Source: Pseudomonas sp. ADAK13 (GTDB lineage: Bacteria; Pseudomonadota; Gammaproteobacteria; Pseudomonadales; Pseudomonadaceae). Taken from it: a stretch of 64,000 nucleotides of DNA. Position 1 is the stretch's first letter. Each line of letters opens with the position of its first letter. The position numbers and the translations under genes are program-made. The stretch is taken from positions 7,006,001-7,070,000 of the forward strand of contig NZ_CP052860.1 in the NCBI RefSeq assembly GCF_012935715.1, read 5' to 3'. The notes beneath the pieces were generated by a model, which ran no database searches, was not told the origin of the DNA, and was given only the letters and a program-made list of their open reading frames with translations. Positions 32,525 through 41,766 of the stretch are shown piece by piece.

Positions 32525-33721
32525 TCAGTTCCAGGCATGGCGTGCAGGCTTGACGCCGTTGAGCACAAAGTTGCCGATCAGGTGGTATTTCCAGCGGGCC
32601 GGGTCGTGCAGGGTGTGGGTGCGCGCATTGCGCCAGAAGCGGTCGAGGTTGTGCTTGCCGGACACCGAGCGGGTACCGGCCAACTCGAAGAGTTTGCTGC
32701 TGGCAAGCAGCGCGGTTTCCGTCGACAGCACTTTGGCTTGGGCGACGACCAGGGAGGCGTTGGCCACCGTGTCTTCATTGGGGTTGGCCAGGGCCTGGTC
32801 GACGGCAACGCCTGCCTTGGCGAGGATCGCTTCGGTGCCGTGGACCCGCCATTCCAGATCGCCGATGGCGGCGATGGTGAACGGGTCTTGCCAGCCGTGA
32901 TCCTGCTGGCTGTCGATCCAGGGCCGGGCCTGGCGTGCAAAGATCTTGGCTTGTTCCAGGGCACCAAGGGCGATGCCGGTGTCGACGGCCGCCTGGATGA
33001 TTTGCGAAATCGGGCCGTTGGCAGTGGGCTGGTCGAAGGCCTGGTGGGCAGGGATCACCGCACTCAACGGCACCTTCACGCCGTCGAGGGTCACGCCGCC
33101 GCTGGCGGTGGTGCGTTGGCCGAAGCCGTCCCAGCTGTCGATCACTTGCAGGCCGGGAGCATCCCGTTCGACAAAGGCGATGAACGCCTGGTCATTTTCG
33201 TTAACCCCCACCGCCGGCACGATATGGGCGAACAGCGCGCCAGTGCAGTAGAACTTCTCGCCGTTGATGTACGCGCTGTCGCCGTCGAAGCGCACCTGGG
33301 TGTCAAACGTGCCGGCGTTTTTGCTCTTGGCTTCGGAGAAGGCGTTGCCAAAACGGTAGCCCTGCAAGACCTTGGCGAAGTAATGCTGCTTTTGTTCCTC
33401 GCTGGCGGTTTGCAGGAGGATGTCCACCACACCCAGGTGGTTCTGCGGGATTTGCCCCAGGGACGGGTCGGCGGCAGAGATCAGCTTGATCACCTCGGCC
33501 ACCGTCACATAGGAAACCCCGGCGCCGCCGTAGGCCTTGGGAATGGTGATGCCCCACAGGCCGCTGGCGGAGAATTCGTCCAGCTCGGCCACCGGCAGGC
33601 GCCGCTCGCGATCGCGTACGCCCGCTTCCACGGCAAAACGCTTGGCCAGCTCGGTGGCAACGGCGATGGCCTCGGCGTCCGAGCGGATGATGTGGGCAGG
33701 GTGTTGGGGTTGGGCTGACAT
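32525..33721 (-). CDS. sfnB: SfnB-family sulfur acquisition oxidoreductase (DszC-like)
   Basis: The 398-aa flavin-dependent enzyme has an acyl-CoA dehydrogenase fold: LPVAELDEFSASGLWGITIP at the N-terminus, LGQIPQNHLGVVDIL, GEKFYCTGALFAHIVPAVGV, and a helical C-terminus with TRSVSGKHNLDRFWRNARTH. The group includes DszC and SfnB/SfnC, which oxygenate organosulfur compounds during sulfur starvation. It is the first gene of the operon and sits behind a sigma-54 promoter match. The symbol follows family usage; the substrate is unknown. Confidence 0.85.
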   Translation of the reverse strand: MSAQPQHPAHIIRSDAEAIAVATELAKRFAVEAGVRDRERRLPVAELDEFSASGLWGITIPKAYGGAGVSYVTVAEVIKLISAADPSLGQIPQNHLGVVDILLQTASEEQKQHYFAKVLQGYRFGNAFSEAKSKNAGTFDTQVRFDGDSAYINGEKFYCTGALFAHIVPAVGVNENDQAFIAFVERDAPGLQVIDSWDGFGQRTTASGGVTLDGVKVPLSAVIPAHQAFDQPTANGPISQIIQAAVDTGIALGALEQAKIFARQARPWIDSQQDHGWQDPFTIAAIGDLEWRVHGTEAILAKAGVAVDQALANPNEDTVANASLVVAQAKVLSTETALLASSKLFELAGTRSVSGKHNLDRFWRNARTHTLHDPARWKYHLIGNFVLNGVKPARHAWN

Positions 33722-33759
33722 GGGCCGACTCCAGGCTCCAGAGAGATACTGGAGTAATT

Positions 33760-33773
33760 GCAGGAGTCGTGCC
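33760..33773 (-). promoter_or_regulatory. Predicted sigma-54 promoter of the sulfur operon
   Basis: On the minus strand the sequence AGGCACGACTCCTGCAATT shows GG-N10-GC and matches the -24/-12 consensus TGGCACG-N4-TTGC at nearly all positions. The expected start site is ~12 bp further on, leaving a short leader before sfnB at 33721. In P. putida the sulfone genes depend on the sigma-54 activator SfnR. No SfnR gene is in the window. Confidence 0.7.
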
Positions 33774-33875
33774 TGAATCCAATGACCAACAAAATCAGCG
33801 GGTTGCCGGCAATTCAGCGGTATAGCGGGCGGTTCAAAACAGCAAAGTGTCCAACCACTGTTGCGCTGCCAACAG

Positions 33876-34451
33876 TTAGATCACCACGTTGCGTACAAAG
33901 CGCACCGCCACCTCGCCGTCATTGCGATAGGCGTGAAGCTGGCGGCTGGCGAACATCAGGAACTCACCGGTGGCGACGTGTTTTTCCTCGCCATCCAGCA
34001 CCAGCGTCAGCACACCTTCGAACACAAACAACTGCACGCTCCAGCCCTCGGGGTCCGGTTCGGGCATATACCGATCACCCGGCTCCAGGCGCATCTCCCA
34101 CAGTTCAACCTCGCGGCGAGCGGTGGCCTTGGCCAGCAGCACGGCCTTGCTGCCGAGGATTTCACCGGCCCAGGCCAGTTCGTTGATGCGGCTGTGATCG
34201 GGAGCATCCGGGGCCTGGATCAGGTCGCTGAAGGCTACGTCCAGGGCTTCGGCCACCCGGTCGAGGGTCGACAGGCTGACATTTTTCTCCCCCGCCTCGA
34301 TCGCCACCAGCATGCGCCGGCTGACGCCGGACTTTTCGGACAAGGCCGTCTGGCTCAACTCAGCCGCATGGCGCAGGCGCCGGACGTTCTGGCTGACGTG
34401 TTGCAGGACCGAAGCCCGTTGCGGATTTTCTTTGTGCACTATATTGCTCAC
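33876..34451 (-). CDS. XRE-cupin transcriptional regulator
   Basis: The 191-aa protein has an N-terminal Cro/C1 helix-turn-helix (VRRLRHAAELSQTALSEKSG, ML-V-AIEAGEKNVSLSTL) joined to a C-terminal cupin sensor (VQLFVFEGVLTLVLDGEEKH, FASRQLHAYRNDG). The start is GTG at 34451, since the DNA-binding domain begins near residue 19 and no ATG is suitably placed. Divergent from the EamA transporter gene, 80 bp apart, a frequent pairing; the sulfur operon lies downstream on the same strand. Confidence 0.88.
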   Translation of the reverse strand: MSNIVHKENPQRASVLQHVSQNVRRLRHAAELSQTALSEKSGVSRRMLVAIEAGEKNVSLSTLDRVAEALDVAFSDLIQAPDAPDHSRINELAWAGEILGSKAVLLAKATARREVELWEMRLEPGDRYMPEPDPEGWSVQLFVFEGVLTLVLDGEEKHVATGEFLMFASRQLHAYRNDGEVAVRFVRNVVI

Positions 34452-34531
34452 AGGGTGGAGTTGCGCAGTATACTGCCCAGCTTGCGGCGCATTGTGCGGT
34501 CCGCGCCCCTCCTGTGCAAGACCGAGCCGCC

Positions 34532-35452
34532 ATGACCACCTCCTCGTTGTTTTCCCGTTTCAGCAAAGCCGAATGTGTATTGGTGGTGATCACCATGATT
34601 TGGGGTGGCACCTTTTTGCTGGTGCAGCACGCCATGGCCGTGAGCGGCCCGATGTTTTTTGTCGGCCTGCGGTTTGCGGCGGCGGCGCTTATCGTCGGGG
34701 CGTTCTCCCTGCGCAGCCTGCGGGGCCTGACCCTGTTTGAGTTGAAGGCCGGGTGCTTTATCGGCGTGGCGATCATGTTCGGCTACGGGTTGCAGACCAT
34801 TGGCTTGCAGACGATCCTGAGCAGCCAGTCGGCGTTTATTACCGCGTTGTATGTGCCGTTTGTGCCGCTGCTGCAATGGCTGGTGCTGGGACGGCGGCCG
34901 GGGTTGATGCCCACCATCGGCATCATGCTGGCGTTTACCGGGTTGATGCTGTTGACCGGCCCGGCGGGCGCCTCGCTGAATTTCAGTCCCGGGGAAATCG
35001 CCACGTTGATCGGTGCAGTGGCGATTGCCGCCGAGATCATCATGATCAGCGCCTTTGCCGGGCAGGTGGATGTGCGCCGGGTGACGGTGGTGCAACTGGC
35101 CACGGCGTCGGTGCTGTCGTTCCTGATGGTGGTGCCGATGGGCGAGGCGCTGCCGGGGTTTTCCTGGTTGCTGCTGTTCAGCGCGGTGGGCCTGGGGCTG
35201 ACCAGCGCGGTGATTCAGGTGGCAATGAACTGGGCGCAGAAAAGCGTCTCGCCGACGCGGGCTACCCTGATTTATGCCGGTGAGCCGGTGTGGGCCGGTG
35301 TGGTCGGGCGGATTGCCGGCGAGCGCTTCCCGCCGATTGCCATGGTGGGGGCGGCGTTGATTGTGGCGGCGGTGATTGTCAGTGAGATGAAGACGCGGGG
35401 GCAGAAGGCTGTCGAGTTGGCAGAAGAGATGGAACAGGAGCGTCAGGGTTAA
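34532..35452 (+). CDS. EamA/DMT-superfamily transporter
   Basis: The 306-aa protein has ten predicted membrane helices in two EamA repeats (VITMIWGGTFLLVQHAMAV; SAVIQVAMNWAQKSVSPTRA; AGEPVWAGVVGRIAGE). The family exports amino acids or other metabolites. The charged tail (ELAEEMEQERQG) is cytoplasmic. ATG 34532 is preferred over a GTG six codons upstream. Probably regulated by the divergent cupin protein. Confidence 0.88.
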   Translation: MTTSSLFSRFSKAECVLVVITMIWGGTFLLVQHAMAVSGPMFFVGLRFAAAALIVGAFSLRSLRGLTLFELKAGCFIGVAIMFGYGLQTIGLQTILSSQSAFITALYVPFVPLLQWLVLGRRPGLMPTIGIMLAFTGLMLLTGPAGASLNFSPGEIATLIGAVAIAAEIIMISAFAGQVDVRRVTVVQLATASVLSFLMVVPMGEALPGFSWLLLFSAVGLGLTSAVIQVAMNWAQKSVSPTRATLIYAGEPVWAGVVGRIAGERFPPIAMVGAALIVAAVIVSEMKTRGQKAVELAEEMEQERQG

Positions 35453-35591
35453 GGTCTGTGCTTGGGACATCTGAAACAATGCCAAACAGCCTTTTTCAGC
35501 CTACCTTGTAGGATCCTGCCACATCTTGCCGTTTGGTGATCAAGATTCCGGCACGTATGATGCATCCCAAACTCCCGCAGATTAGAAGCCT

Positions 35592-38513
35592 ATGTCCCTG
35601 ATAGTTCTACTGCTTCTGCCTTTTATCGGCAGCTGTCTGGCGGCCTTGCTGCCGCACAACGCACGTAACACAGAGTCCCTGTTGGCCGGCCTTGTGGCCC
35701 TGGTCGGGACGGTTCAAGTCGCCCTGCTCTACCCCCAGATCGCCCACGGTGGCGTGATTCGCGAAGAATTCATGTGGTTGCCCAGCCTCGGGCTGAACTT
35801 CGTGCTGCGCATGGACGGTTTTGCCTGGTTGTTCTCGATGCTGGTGCTGGGCATCGGGACCCTGGTGTCGCTGTACGCCCGTTATTACATGTCGCCGGAA
35901 GACCCGGTGCCGCGCTTCTTCGCGTTTTTCCTGGCGTTCATGGGCGCCATGCTCGGCCTGGTGATCTCCGGCAACCTGATCCAGATCGTATTTTTCTGGG
36001 AACTCACCAGCCTGTTCTCGTTCCTGTTGATCGGCTATTGGCACCACCGCGCCGATGCCCGGCGTGGCGCCTATATGGCGCTGATGGTCACCGGCGCAGG
36101 CGGTTTGTGCCTGCTGGCGGGGGTGATGCTGCTCGGGCATATCGTCGGCAGCTACGACCTGGACCAGGTCCTGGCTGCCGGTGACCAGATCCGTGCCCAC
36201 TCGCTCTACCCCATCATGCTCGCGCTGGTACTGATCGGCGCCCTGAGCAAAAGCGCGCAGTTCCCCTTCCACTTCTGGCTGCCCCACGCCATGGCTGCAC
36301 CGACACCGGTGTCGGCCTACCTGCACTCGGCGACGATGGTGAAGGCCGGCGTGTTCCTGCTGGCCCGCCTGTGGCCGTCGCTGTCCGGCAGCGAAGAGTG
36401 GTTCTGGATTGTCGGCGGTGCCGGCGCCATTACCCTGCTGCTCGGCGCTTATTGCGCCATGTTCCAGAACGATCTCAAGGGCCTGCTGGCCTACTCCACC
36501 ATCAGCCACCTCGGGCTGATCACCCTGCTGCTGGGCCTCAACAGCCCGCTGGCCGCCGTCGCCGCGGTGTTTCATATCCTCAACCACGCCACCTTCAAGG
36601 CGTCGCTGTTCATGGCGGCGGGGATCATCGACCACGAAAGCGGCACCCGTGACATCCGCAAGCTCAGCGGCCTGTTCAAGCTGATTCCGTTTACCGCCAC
36701 CCTGGCGATGGTCGCCAGTGCGTCCATGGCCGGCGTGCCGCTGCTCAACGGTTTCCTGTCCAAGGAAATGTTCTTCGCCGAAACCGTGTTCATCTCGGCC
36801 ACCGCCTGGGTGGAAATCGCCCTGCCGGTGATCGCCACCATCGCCGGTACCTTCAGCGTGGCCTATGCCCTGCGCTTTACCGTGGATGTGTTCTTCGGTC
36901 CCAAGGCCACCAACCTGCCCCACACCCCGCACGAGCCGCCACGCTGGATGCGCGCACCGGTGGAGTTGCTGGTGTTTACCTGCCTGCTGGTGGGGATTTT
37001 CCCGGCCCAGGTGGTCGGTTCGATCCTCGCCGCGGCCGCCCTGCCGGTGGTCGGCGGCGAGCTGCCGGAATACAGCCTCGCCATCTGGCACGGCTGGAAC
37101 GCCCCGATGATCATGAGCCTGGTGGCCATGTCCGGCGGCGTGGTGCTCTACCTGCTGCTGCGCAAGCAACTCAAGCTGGGCCGTTTCAAATACCCGCCGA
37201 TCATCAGCTACTTCAACGGCAAGCGCGGCTTCGAGCGCTGCCTGGTGGTGATGATGCGCGGGGTGCGCAAGATCGAAAAACGCATCAGCACCAAGCGCCT
37301 GCAAACCCAACTGTTCCTGCTGGTGCTGGCAGCGGTGATCGCCGGGTTGATCCCGATGCTGCACAGCGGCATCAGTTGGGGCGACCGGCCGAAGATCCCG
37401 GGCTCCATCGTGTTCGTCACGCTGTGGTTGCTGGCAATCGCCTGTGCCCTGGGCGCCGCGTGGCAAGCCAAGTACCACCGGCTGGCAGCCCTGACCATGG
37501 TCAGCGTGTGCGGCCTGATGACCTGCGTAACCTTCGTCTGGTTCTCCGCGCCGGACCTGGCGCTGACCCAACTGGTGGTCGAAGTGGTCACCACCGTGCT
37601 GATCCTGCTGGGCCTGCGCTGGCTGCCACGGCGGATCGAAGAAGTCTCGCCACTCCCCAGTTCGCTGCGCAAGGCACGCATCCGCCGCCTGCGGGACTTC
37701 CTTTTGTCCACCGTTGTGGGGGGCGGCATGGCGCTGCTCTCCTACGCGATGCTGACCCGCCAGACGCCCAACGATATCTCCTCGTTCTACCTCAGCCGAG
37801 CCTTGCCCGAAGGCGGTGGCAGCAATGTGGTGAACGTGATGCTGGTGGACTTCCGGGGCTTCGACACCCTGGGTGAAATCACCGTGCTCGGCGCCGTGGC
37901 GCTGACCGTCTACGCCCTGCTGCGCCGCTTCCGCCCTTCCAAAGAGAGCATGGAATTGCCTGCGCAACAGCGCCAACTGGCACCCGACGTGGCCACCGAC
38001 CTGGTCAACCCGCGCCAGGCCAGCGACACCGCCCTGGGCTTCATGATGGTCCCGGCCGTGCTGGTGCGCCTGCTGCTGCCGATTGCCCTGGTCGTCTCGT
38101 TCTACCTGTTCATGCGCGGCCACAACCAACCGGGCGGCGGTTTTGTCGCCGGGCTGGTGATGTCGGTGGCGTTCATCCTGCAATACATGGTCGCCGGCAC
38201 CCAGTGGGTCGAGGCGCAAATGAGCCTGCGGCCGATGCGCTGGATGGGCTTTGGCTTGCTGTCCGCAACGCTGACCGGGCTGGGCGCCCTGCTCGCCGGC
38301 TACCCGTTCCTGACCACCCACACCTGGCACTTCAGCCTGCCGGTGCTGGGGGATATCCACGTCGCCAGCGCGCTGTTCTTCGACGTCGGCGTGTACGCCA
38401 TGGTGGTCGGCTCGACCCTGCTGATGCTCACCGCCCTGGGCCACCAATCGGTGCGCGCCCATAAACCCAGCAACCAGGCCAAAGCCGTTGCCAGCCAAGG
38501 AGGAGCCGCCTGA
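35592..38513 (+). CDS. mrpA: Mrp/Sha cation-proton antiporter subunit A (A-B fusion type)
   Basis: The 973-aa membrane protein has an N-terminal NuoL/MnhA-like part (FFWELTSLFSFLLIGYWHHR, AMAAPTPVSAYLHSATMVKA, ISHLGLITLLLGLNSPLAAV), an MnhA-specific middle, and a C-terminal MnhB-like domain (PIALVVSFYLFMRGHNQPGG). This fused A-B form defines six-gene Mrp operons. The complex exchanges Na+ or K+ for protons and supports pH and salt tolerance. The stop overlaps the mrpC start. Confidence 0.96.
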   Translation: MSLIVLLLLPFIGSCLAALLPHNARNTESLLAGLVALVGTVQVALLYPQIAHGGVIREEFMWLPSLGLNFVLRMDGFAWLFSMLVLGIGTLVSLYARYYMSPEDPVPRFFAFFLAFMGAMLGLVISGNLIQIVFFWELTSLFSFLLIGYWHHRADARRGAYMALMVTGAGGLCLLAGVMLLGHIVGSYDLDQVLAAGDQIRAHSLYPIMLALVLIGALSKSAQFPFHFWLPHAMAAPTPVSAYLHSATMVKAGVFLLARLWPSLSGSEEWFWIVGGAGAITLLLGAYCAMFQNDLKGLLAYSTISHLGLITLLLGLNSPLAAVAAVFHILNHATFKASLFMAAGIIDHESGTRDIRKLSGLFKLIPFTATLAMVASASMAGVPLLNGFLSKEMFFAETVFISATAWVEIALPVIATIAGTFSVAYALRFTVDVFFGPKATNLPHTPHEPPRWMRAPVELLVFTCLLVGIFPAQVVGSILAAAALPVVGGELPEYSLAIWHGWNAPMIMSLVAMSGGVVLYLLLRKQLKLGRFKYPPIISYFNGKRGFERCLVVMMRGVRKIEKRISTKRLQTQLFLLVLAAVIAGLIPMLHSGISWGDRPKIPGSIVFVTLWLLAIACALGAAWQAKYHRLAALTMVSVCGLMTCVTFVWFSAPDLALTQLVVEVVTTVLILLGLRWLPRRIEEVSPLPSSLRKARIRRLRDFLLSTVVGGGMALLSYAMLTRQTPNDISSFYLSRALPEGGGSNVVNVMLVDFRGFDTLGEITVLGAVALTVYALLRRFRPSKESMELPAQQRQLAPDVATDLVNPRQASDTALGFMMVPAVLVRLLLPIALVVSFYLFMRGHNQPGGGFVAGLVMSVAFILQYMVAGTQWVEAQMSLRPMRWMGFGLLSATLTGLGALLAGYPFLTTHTWHFSLPVLGDIHVASALFFDVGVYAMVVGSTLLMLTALGHQSVRAHKPSNQAKAVASQGGAA

Positions 38514-38857
38514 TGGAAGAAGTCATCGCAATTGCCATTGGGGTGCTGGCGGCCTCCGGCGTCTGGCTGATCCTGCGACCACGGACGTTCCAGGTGGTGA
38601 TGGGCCTGTGCCTGCTCTCCTACGGGGTCAACCTGTTCATCTTCAGCATGGGCAGCCTGTTTATCGGCAAGGAGCCGATCATCAAGGACGGCGTGCCGCA
38701 AGACTTGCTCAACTACACCGACCCGCTGCCCCAGGCCCTGGTGCTGACGGCGATCGTGATCAGCTTCGCCATGACCGCGCTGTTCCTGGTGGTGCTGCTG
38801 GCGTCCCGGGGCCTGACCGGCACTGACCATGTGGACGGCCGGGAGCCCAAGGAATGA
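38513..38857 (+). CDS. mrpC: Mrp/Sha antiporter subunit C
   Basis: The 114-aa NuoK-like protein has three membrane helices: AIAIGVLAASGVWLILRPRT, MGLCLLSYGVNLFIFSMGSL and a last one in VLTAIVISFAMTALFLVVLL. Length and the motif DPLPQALVLTAIVI match MnhC. It is coupled at both ends by short overlaps. AAGGAGGAG lies just upstream of the ATG. Confidence 0.95.
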   Translation: MEEVIAIAIGVLAASGVWLILRPRTFQVVMGLCLLSYGVNLFIFSMGSLFIGKEPIIKDGVPQDLLNYTDPLPQALVLTAIVISFAMTALFLVVLLASRGLTGTDHVDGREPKE

Positions 38858-40536
38858 CCTGGATGAATCAACTGATCATCGCGCCGATCCTGCTGCCATT
38901 GCTGACCGCCGCGCTGATGCTGATGCTCGGCGAGAAACACCGTCCGCTCAAGGCGCGGATCAACCTGTTCTCCAGCATGGTGGGCCTGGGCATCGCCGTG
39001 CTGTTGCTGTACTGGACCCAGAAAGGCGGTCCCGGCTCCATCGGCGTGTACCTGCCGGGCAACTGGCAAGTGCCGTTCGGCATCGTGCTGGTGGTGGACC
39101 AACTGTCGGCCATGATGCTGGTGCTCACCGGGATCATCGGCGTCAGCGCCCTGCTGTTCGCCATGGCCCGCTGGGACCGCGCCGGCACCAGCTTCCATGC
39201 GCTGTTCCAGATTCAGTTGATGGGCCTGTATGGCGCCTTCCTCACGGCTGACCTGTTCAACCTGTTCGTGTTTTTCGAGGTGCTGCTGGCGGCGTCCTAC
39301 GGCCTGATGCTCCACGGTTCCGGCCGGGCGCGGGTGTCGTCGGGGCTGCATTACATCGCGATCAACCTGCTGGCCTCGACCTTGTTCCTGATTGGCGCGG
39401 CGCTAATCTACGGCGTCACCGGCACCCTGAACTTTGCCGACCTGGCGCTGAAAATCCCCCTGGTGCCGGAAGCCGATCGTGGCTTGCTGCACGCCGGTGC
39501 GGCGATCCTCGCCGTTGCGTTCCTGGCCAAGGCCGGCATGTGGCCGCTGAACTTCTGGCTCGCGCCCGCCTACTCCTCGGCCAGTGCGCCGGTGGCGGCG
39601 ATGTTCGCGATCATGACCAAGGTTGGCGTGTACACCGTGCTGCGCCTGTGGACGCTGCTGTTTTCCGGCCAGGCCGGTGCCTCGGCTCTGTTCGGTGGCG
39701 ACTGGCTGATCTACGGCGGCATGGCCACCATCGTCTGCGCGGCGCTGGCGATGATCGCCGCGCAACGCCTGGAACGCATGGCCAGCCTGAGCATTCTGGT
39801 GTCCGCCGGGATCCTGCTGTCGGCGGTGGGTTTTGCCCAGCCAAGCCTGACCGCCGGGGCGCTGTTTTATCTGGTCAGCTCCACCCTGGCCTTGAGCGCA
39901 CTGTTCCTGCTGGCCGAATTGATCGAGCGTTCACGCTCGGCCAACGACGTGCCGCTGGACGATGAAATCGAAGCCCTGCCCAAGGCCATGGAATCCCTGC
40001 ATCCACCGCCCGGCACCAACCTCGACGACGAACAAAAAGCTGTGGTCGGCCAGGTGATTCCCTGGACCGTCGCCTTTCTCGGCCTGAGTTTCATTGCCTG
40101 CGCCCTGCTGATCATCGGCATGCCGCCGCTGTCCGGGTTTATCGGCAAGCTCAGTCTGCTCAGCGCCTTGATCAACCCGATGGGCCTGGGCAATGCCATC
40201 GACGAGCCCGTCCGCCCGGCAGCGTGGGGTTTGGTGGCGCTGTTGATCTTCTCCGGTCTGGCCTCGCTGATCGCCTTCGCCCGCCTCGGCATCCAGCGCT
40301 TCTGGACCCCGGAAGAGCGTCCGTCGCCACTGCTGCGCCGCTTCGAATGCGTGCCGATCTTCTTCCTGCTGGGCCTGAGCATCGCCCTGACGTTCAAGGC
40401 CGAGCCGCTGATGCGCTACACCCAGGCCGCCGCCGAAAGCCTGAACAACCCGGAACACTACGTGATGGCGGTCATGGCAACACGCCCGGTGCCGAGCCCT
40501 GAAGCCAAGGCCGCCGTCGTGGAGGTGCAGCCATGA
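38854..40536 (+). CDS. mrpD: Mrp/Sha antiporter subunit D
   Basis: The 560-aa NuoN/NuoM-type proton-channel subunit contains FVFFEVLLAASYGLMLHGSG, AFLAKAGMWPLNFWLAPAYS and SAPVAAMFAIMTKVGVYTVL. A hydrophilic loop at ~360-400 (ERSRSANDVPLDDEIEALPK) interrupts the helices and is typical of Pseudomonas MnhD. Confidence 0.95.
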   Translation: MTWMNQLIIAPILLPLLTAALMLMLGEKHRPLKARINLFSSMVGLGIAVLLLYWTQKGGPGSIGVYLPGNWQVPFGIVLVVDQLSAMMLVLTGIIGVSALLFAMARWDRAGTSFHALFQIQLMGLYGAFLTADLFNLFVFFEVLLAASYGLMLHGSGRARVSSGLHYIAINLLASTLFLIGAALIYGVTGTLNFADLALKIPLVPEADRGLLHAGAAILAVAFLAKAGMWPLNFWLAPAYSSASAPVAAMFAIMTKVGVYTVLRLWTLLFSGQAGASALFGGDWLIYGGMATIVCAALAMIAAQRLERMASLSILVSAGILLSAVGFAQPSLTAGALFYLVSSTLALSALFLLAELIERSRSANDVPLDDEIEALPKAMESLHPPPGTNLDDEQKAVVGQVIPWTVAFLGLSFIACALLIIGMPPLSGFIGKLSLLSALINPMGLGNAIDEPVRPAAWGLVALLIFSGLASLIAFARLGIQRFWTPEERPSPLLRRFECVPIFFLLGLSIALTFKAEPLMRYTQAAAESLNNPEHYVMAVMATRPVPSPEAKAAVVEVQP

Positions 40537-41021
40537 AACGCCTGTTCCCTGCCCCCTGGCTGTCATTGGCGCTGTGGTTGTTGTGGCTGGTGCTGAACCT
40601 GTCCGTGAGCCCCGGCAACCTGCTGCTGGGGGCGATCCTCGGCGTTGCCGCGCCACTGATGATGGCGCCGCTGCGCCCGCTGCCGATCCGCATCCGCCGT
40701 CCGGGCGTGATGATCCGCCTGTTTTTCCTGGTGGGCCGCGACGTAATCGTCTCCAACTTCGCCGTAGCGTGGGGCATCCTGGTCTGCGGCTCGCGGCCAC
40801 CGCGTTCGCGCTTTATCAAAGTCCCCCTGGACCTGCGAGACGCCAACGGCCTGGCCGTACTGTCGATGATCACCAGCGTGACGCCCGGCACCGTGTGGTC
40901 GGAACTGGCCCTGGACCGCAGCATCCTGCTGATCCACGTGTTCGACCTGGATGACGAAGCGCAGTTTATCGAGCACTTCAAACACGCCTACGAACGGCCC
41001 CTGATGGAGATCTTCGAATGA
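40533..41021 (+). CDS. mrpE: Mrp/Sha antiporter subunit E
   Basis: The 162-aa MnhE protein has N-terminal helices (LSLALWLLWLVLNLSVSPGN) and the conserved cytoplasmic part with LDLRDANGLAVLSMITSVTP and GTVWSEL. Overlaps mrpD and mrpF by four bases each. Confidence 0.95.
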   Translation: MKRLFPAPWLSLALWLLWLVLNLSVSPGNLLLGAILGVAAPLMMAPLRPLPIRIRRPGVMIRLFFLVGRDVIVSNFAVAWGILVCGSRPPRSRFIKVPLDLRDANGLAVLSMITSVTPGTVWSELALDRSILLIHVFDLDDEAQFIEHFKHAYERPLMEIFE

Positions 41022-41296
41022 GCGCCCTGCTCTCCAATGCGATCCTGTTCAGCCTGTTCCTGTTTTCCCTGGCCATGGTGCTGACCCTGGTTCGCCTGTT
41101 CAAAGGCCCCTCGGCCCAGGACCGGGTTCTGGCGCTGGATTACCTGTACATCCTGGCCATGCTGATGATGCTGGTGCTGGGCATCCGGTATGCCAGTGAC
41201 ACGTATTTTGAAGCGGCGCTGCTGATCGCGCTGTTTGGTTTTGTGGGGTCGTTTGCCCTGGCGAAATTCCTGCTGCGTGGTGAGGTGATCGAATGA
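41018..41296 (+). CDS. mrpF: Mrp/Sha antiporter subunit F
   Basis: The 92-aa protein has three helices and the family block MVLTLVRLFKGPSAQDRVLA with LDYLYILAMLMMLVLGIRY. It is coupled to E and G by ATGA overlaps. Confidence 0.95.
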   Translation: MSALLSNAILFSLFLFSLAMVLTLVRLFKGPSAQDRVLALDYLYILAMLMMLVLGIRYASDTYFEAALLIALFGFVGSFALAKFLLRGEVIE

Positions 41297-41661
41297 TCAA
41301 TGTCGATGTGTTGCCGCTGTGGGTTGAAGTGATCGTCGCGGTTTTGCTGGTGACGAGCAGCGTGTTTGCGCTGATCGGAGCGATCGGGTTGTTGCGGATG
41401 AAGGACTTCTTCCAGCGCATGCATCCGCCGGCACTGGCCTCGACGCTGGGCGCCTGGTGTGTGGCGCTGGCGTCGATTGTCTACTTTTCAGCGCTCAAAT
41501 CCGGGCCGGTGCTGCACGGTTGGTTGATTCCGATTCTGCTGTCGATCACGGTGCCGGTGACTACGCTGCTGCTGGCACGGACTGCGTTGTTCCGCAAGCG
41601 TATGGCCGGGGATGATGTGCCGGCTGAAGTCAGCAGCCGCCGGACTGACAGCGGCAGTTGA
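41293..41661 (+). CDS. mrpG: Mrp/Sha antiporter subunit G
   Basis: The 122-aa MnhG protein has three helices and the motif GAIGLLRMKDFFQRMHPPAL, then TLGAWCVALASIVYFSAL. The C-terminal tail is polar (PAEVSSRRTDSGS). It is the last gene of the operon; the inverted repeat at 41715 follows and could end its transcript. Confidence 0.95.
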   Translation: MINVDVLPLWVEVIVAVLLVTSSVFALIGAIGLLRMKDFFQRMHPPALASTLGAWCVALASIVYFSALKSGPVLHGWLIPILLSITVPVTTLLLARTALFRKRMAGDDVPAEVSSRRTDSGS

Positions 41662-41714
41662 TCCCGCCAGGAGCTTCAGTGGTGAAATTCGTTCTCCAAT
41701 AGAATCCATAAAAT

Positions 41715-41762
41715 AGAACCTCAATCGCTAATCCCGGTATCGGGATCACTTTATGAGGTTCT
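41715..41762. promoter_or_regulatory. Nested inverted repeat overlapping the esterase ribosome site
   Basis: Outer arms AGAACCTCA (41715-41723) and TGAGGTTCT (41754-41762) and inner arms ATCCCG/CGGGAT (41731-41736, 41741-41746) share the same centre, separated by 7-base spacers on each side. The right outer arm contains GAGG, the likely ribosome site for the ATG at 41767. As RNA it would hide that site; as DNA it could bind a dimeric regulator. There is no T-run, so it is not a standard terminator. Confidence 0.75.
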
Positions 41763-41766
41763 TTCC

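Noticed and set aside
35607..38498. 963-residue frame antisense to mrpA
   Set aside because: His/Gln/Arg-rich shadow of a membrane-protein gene, with no recognisable fold.
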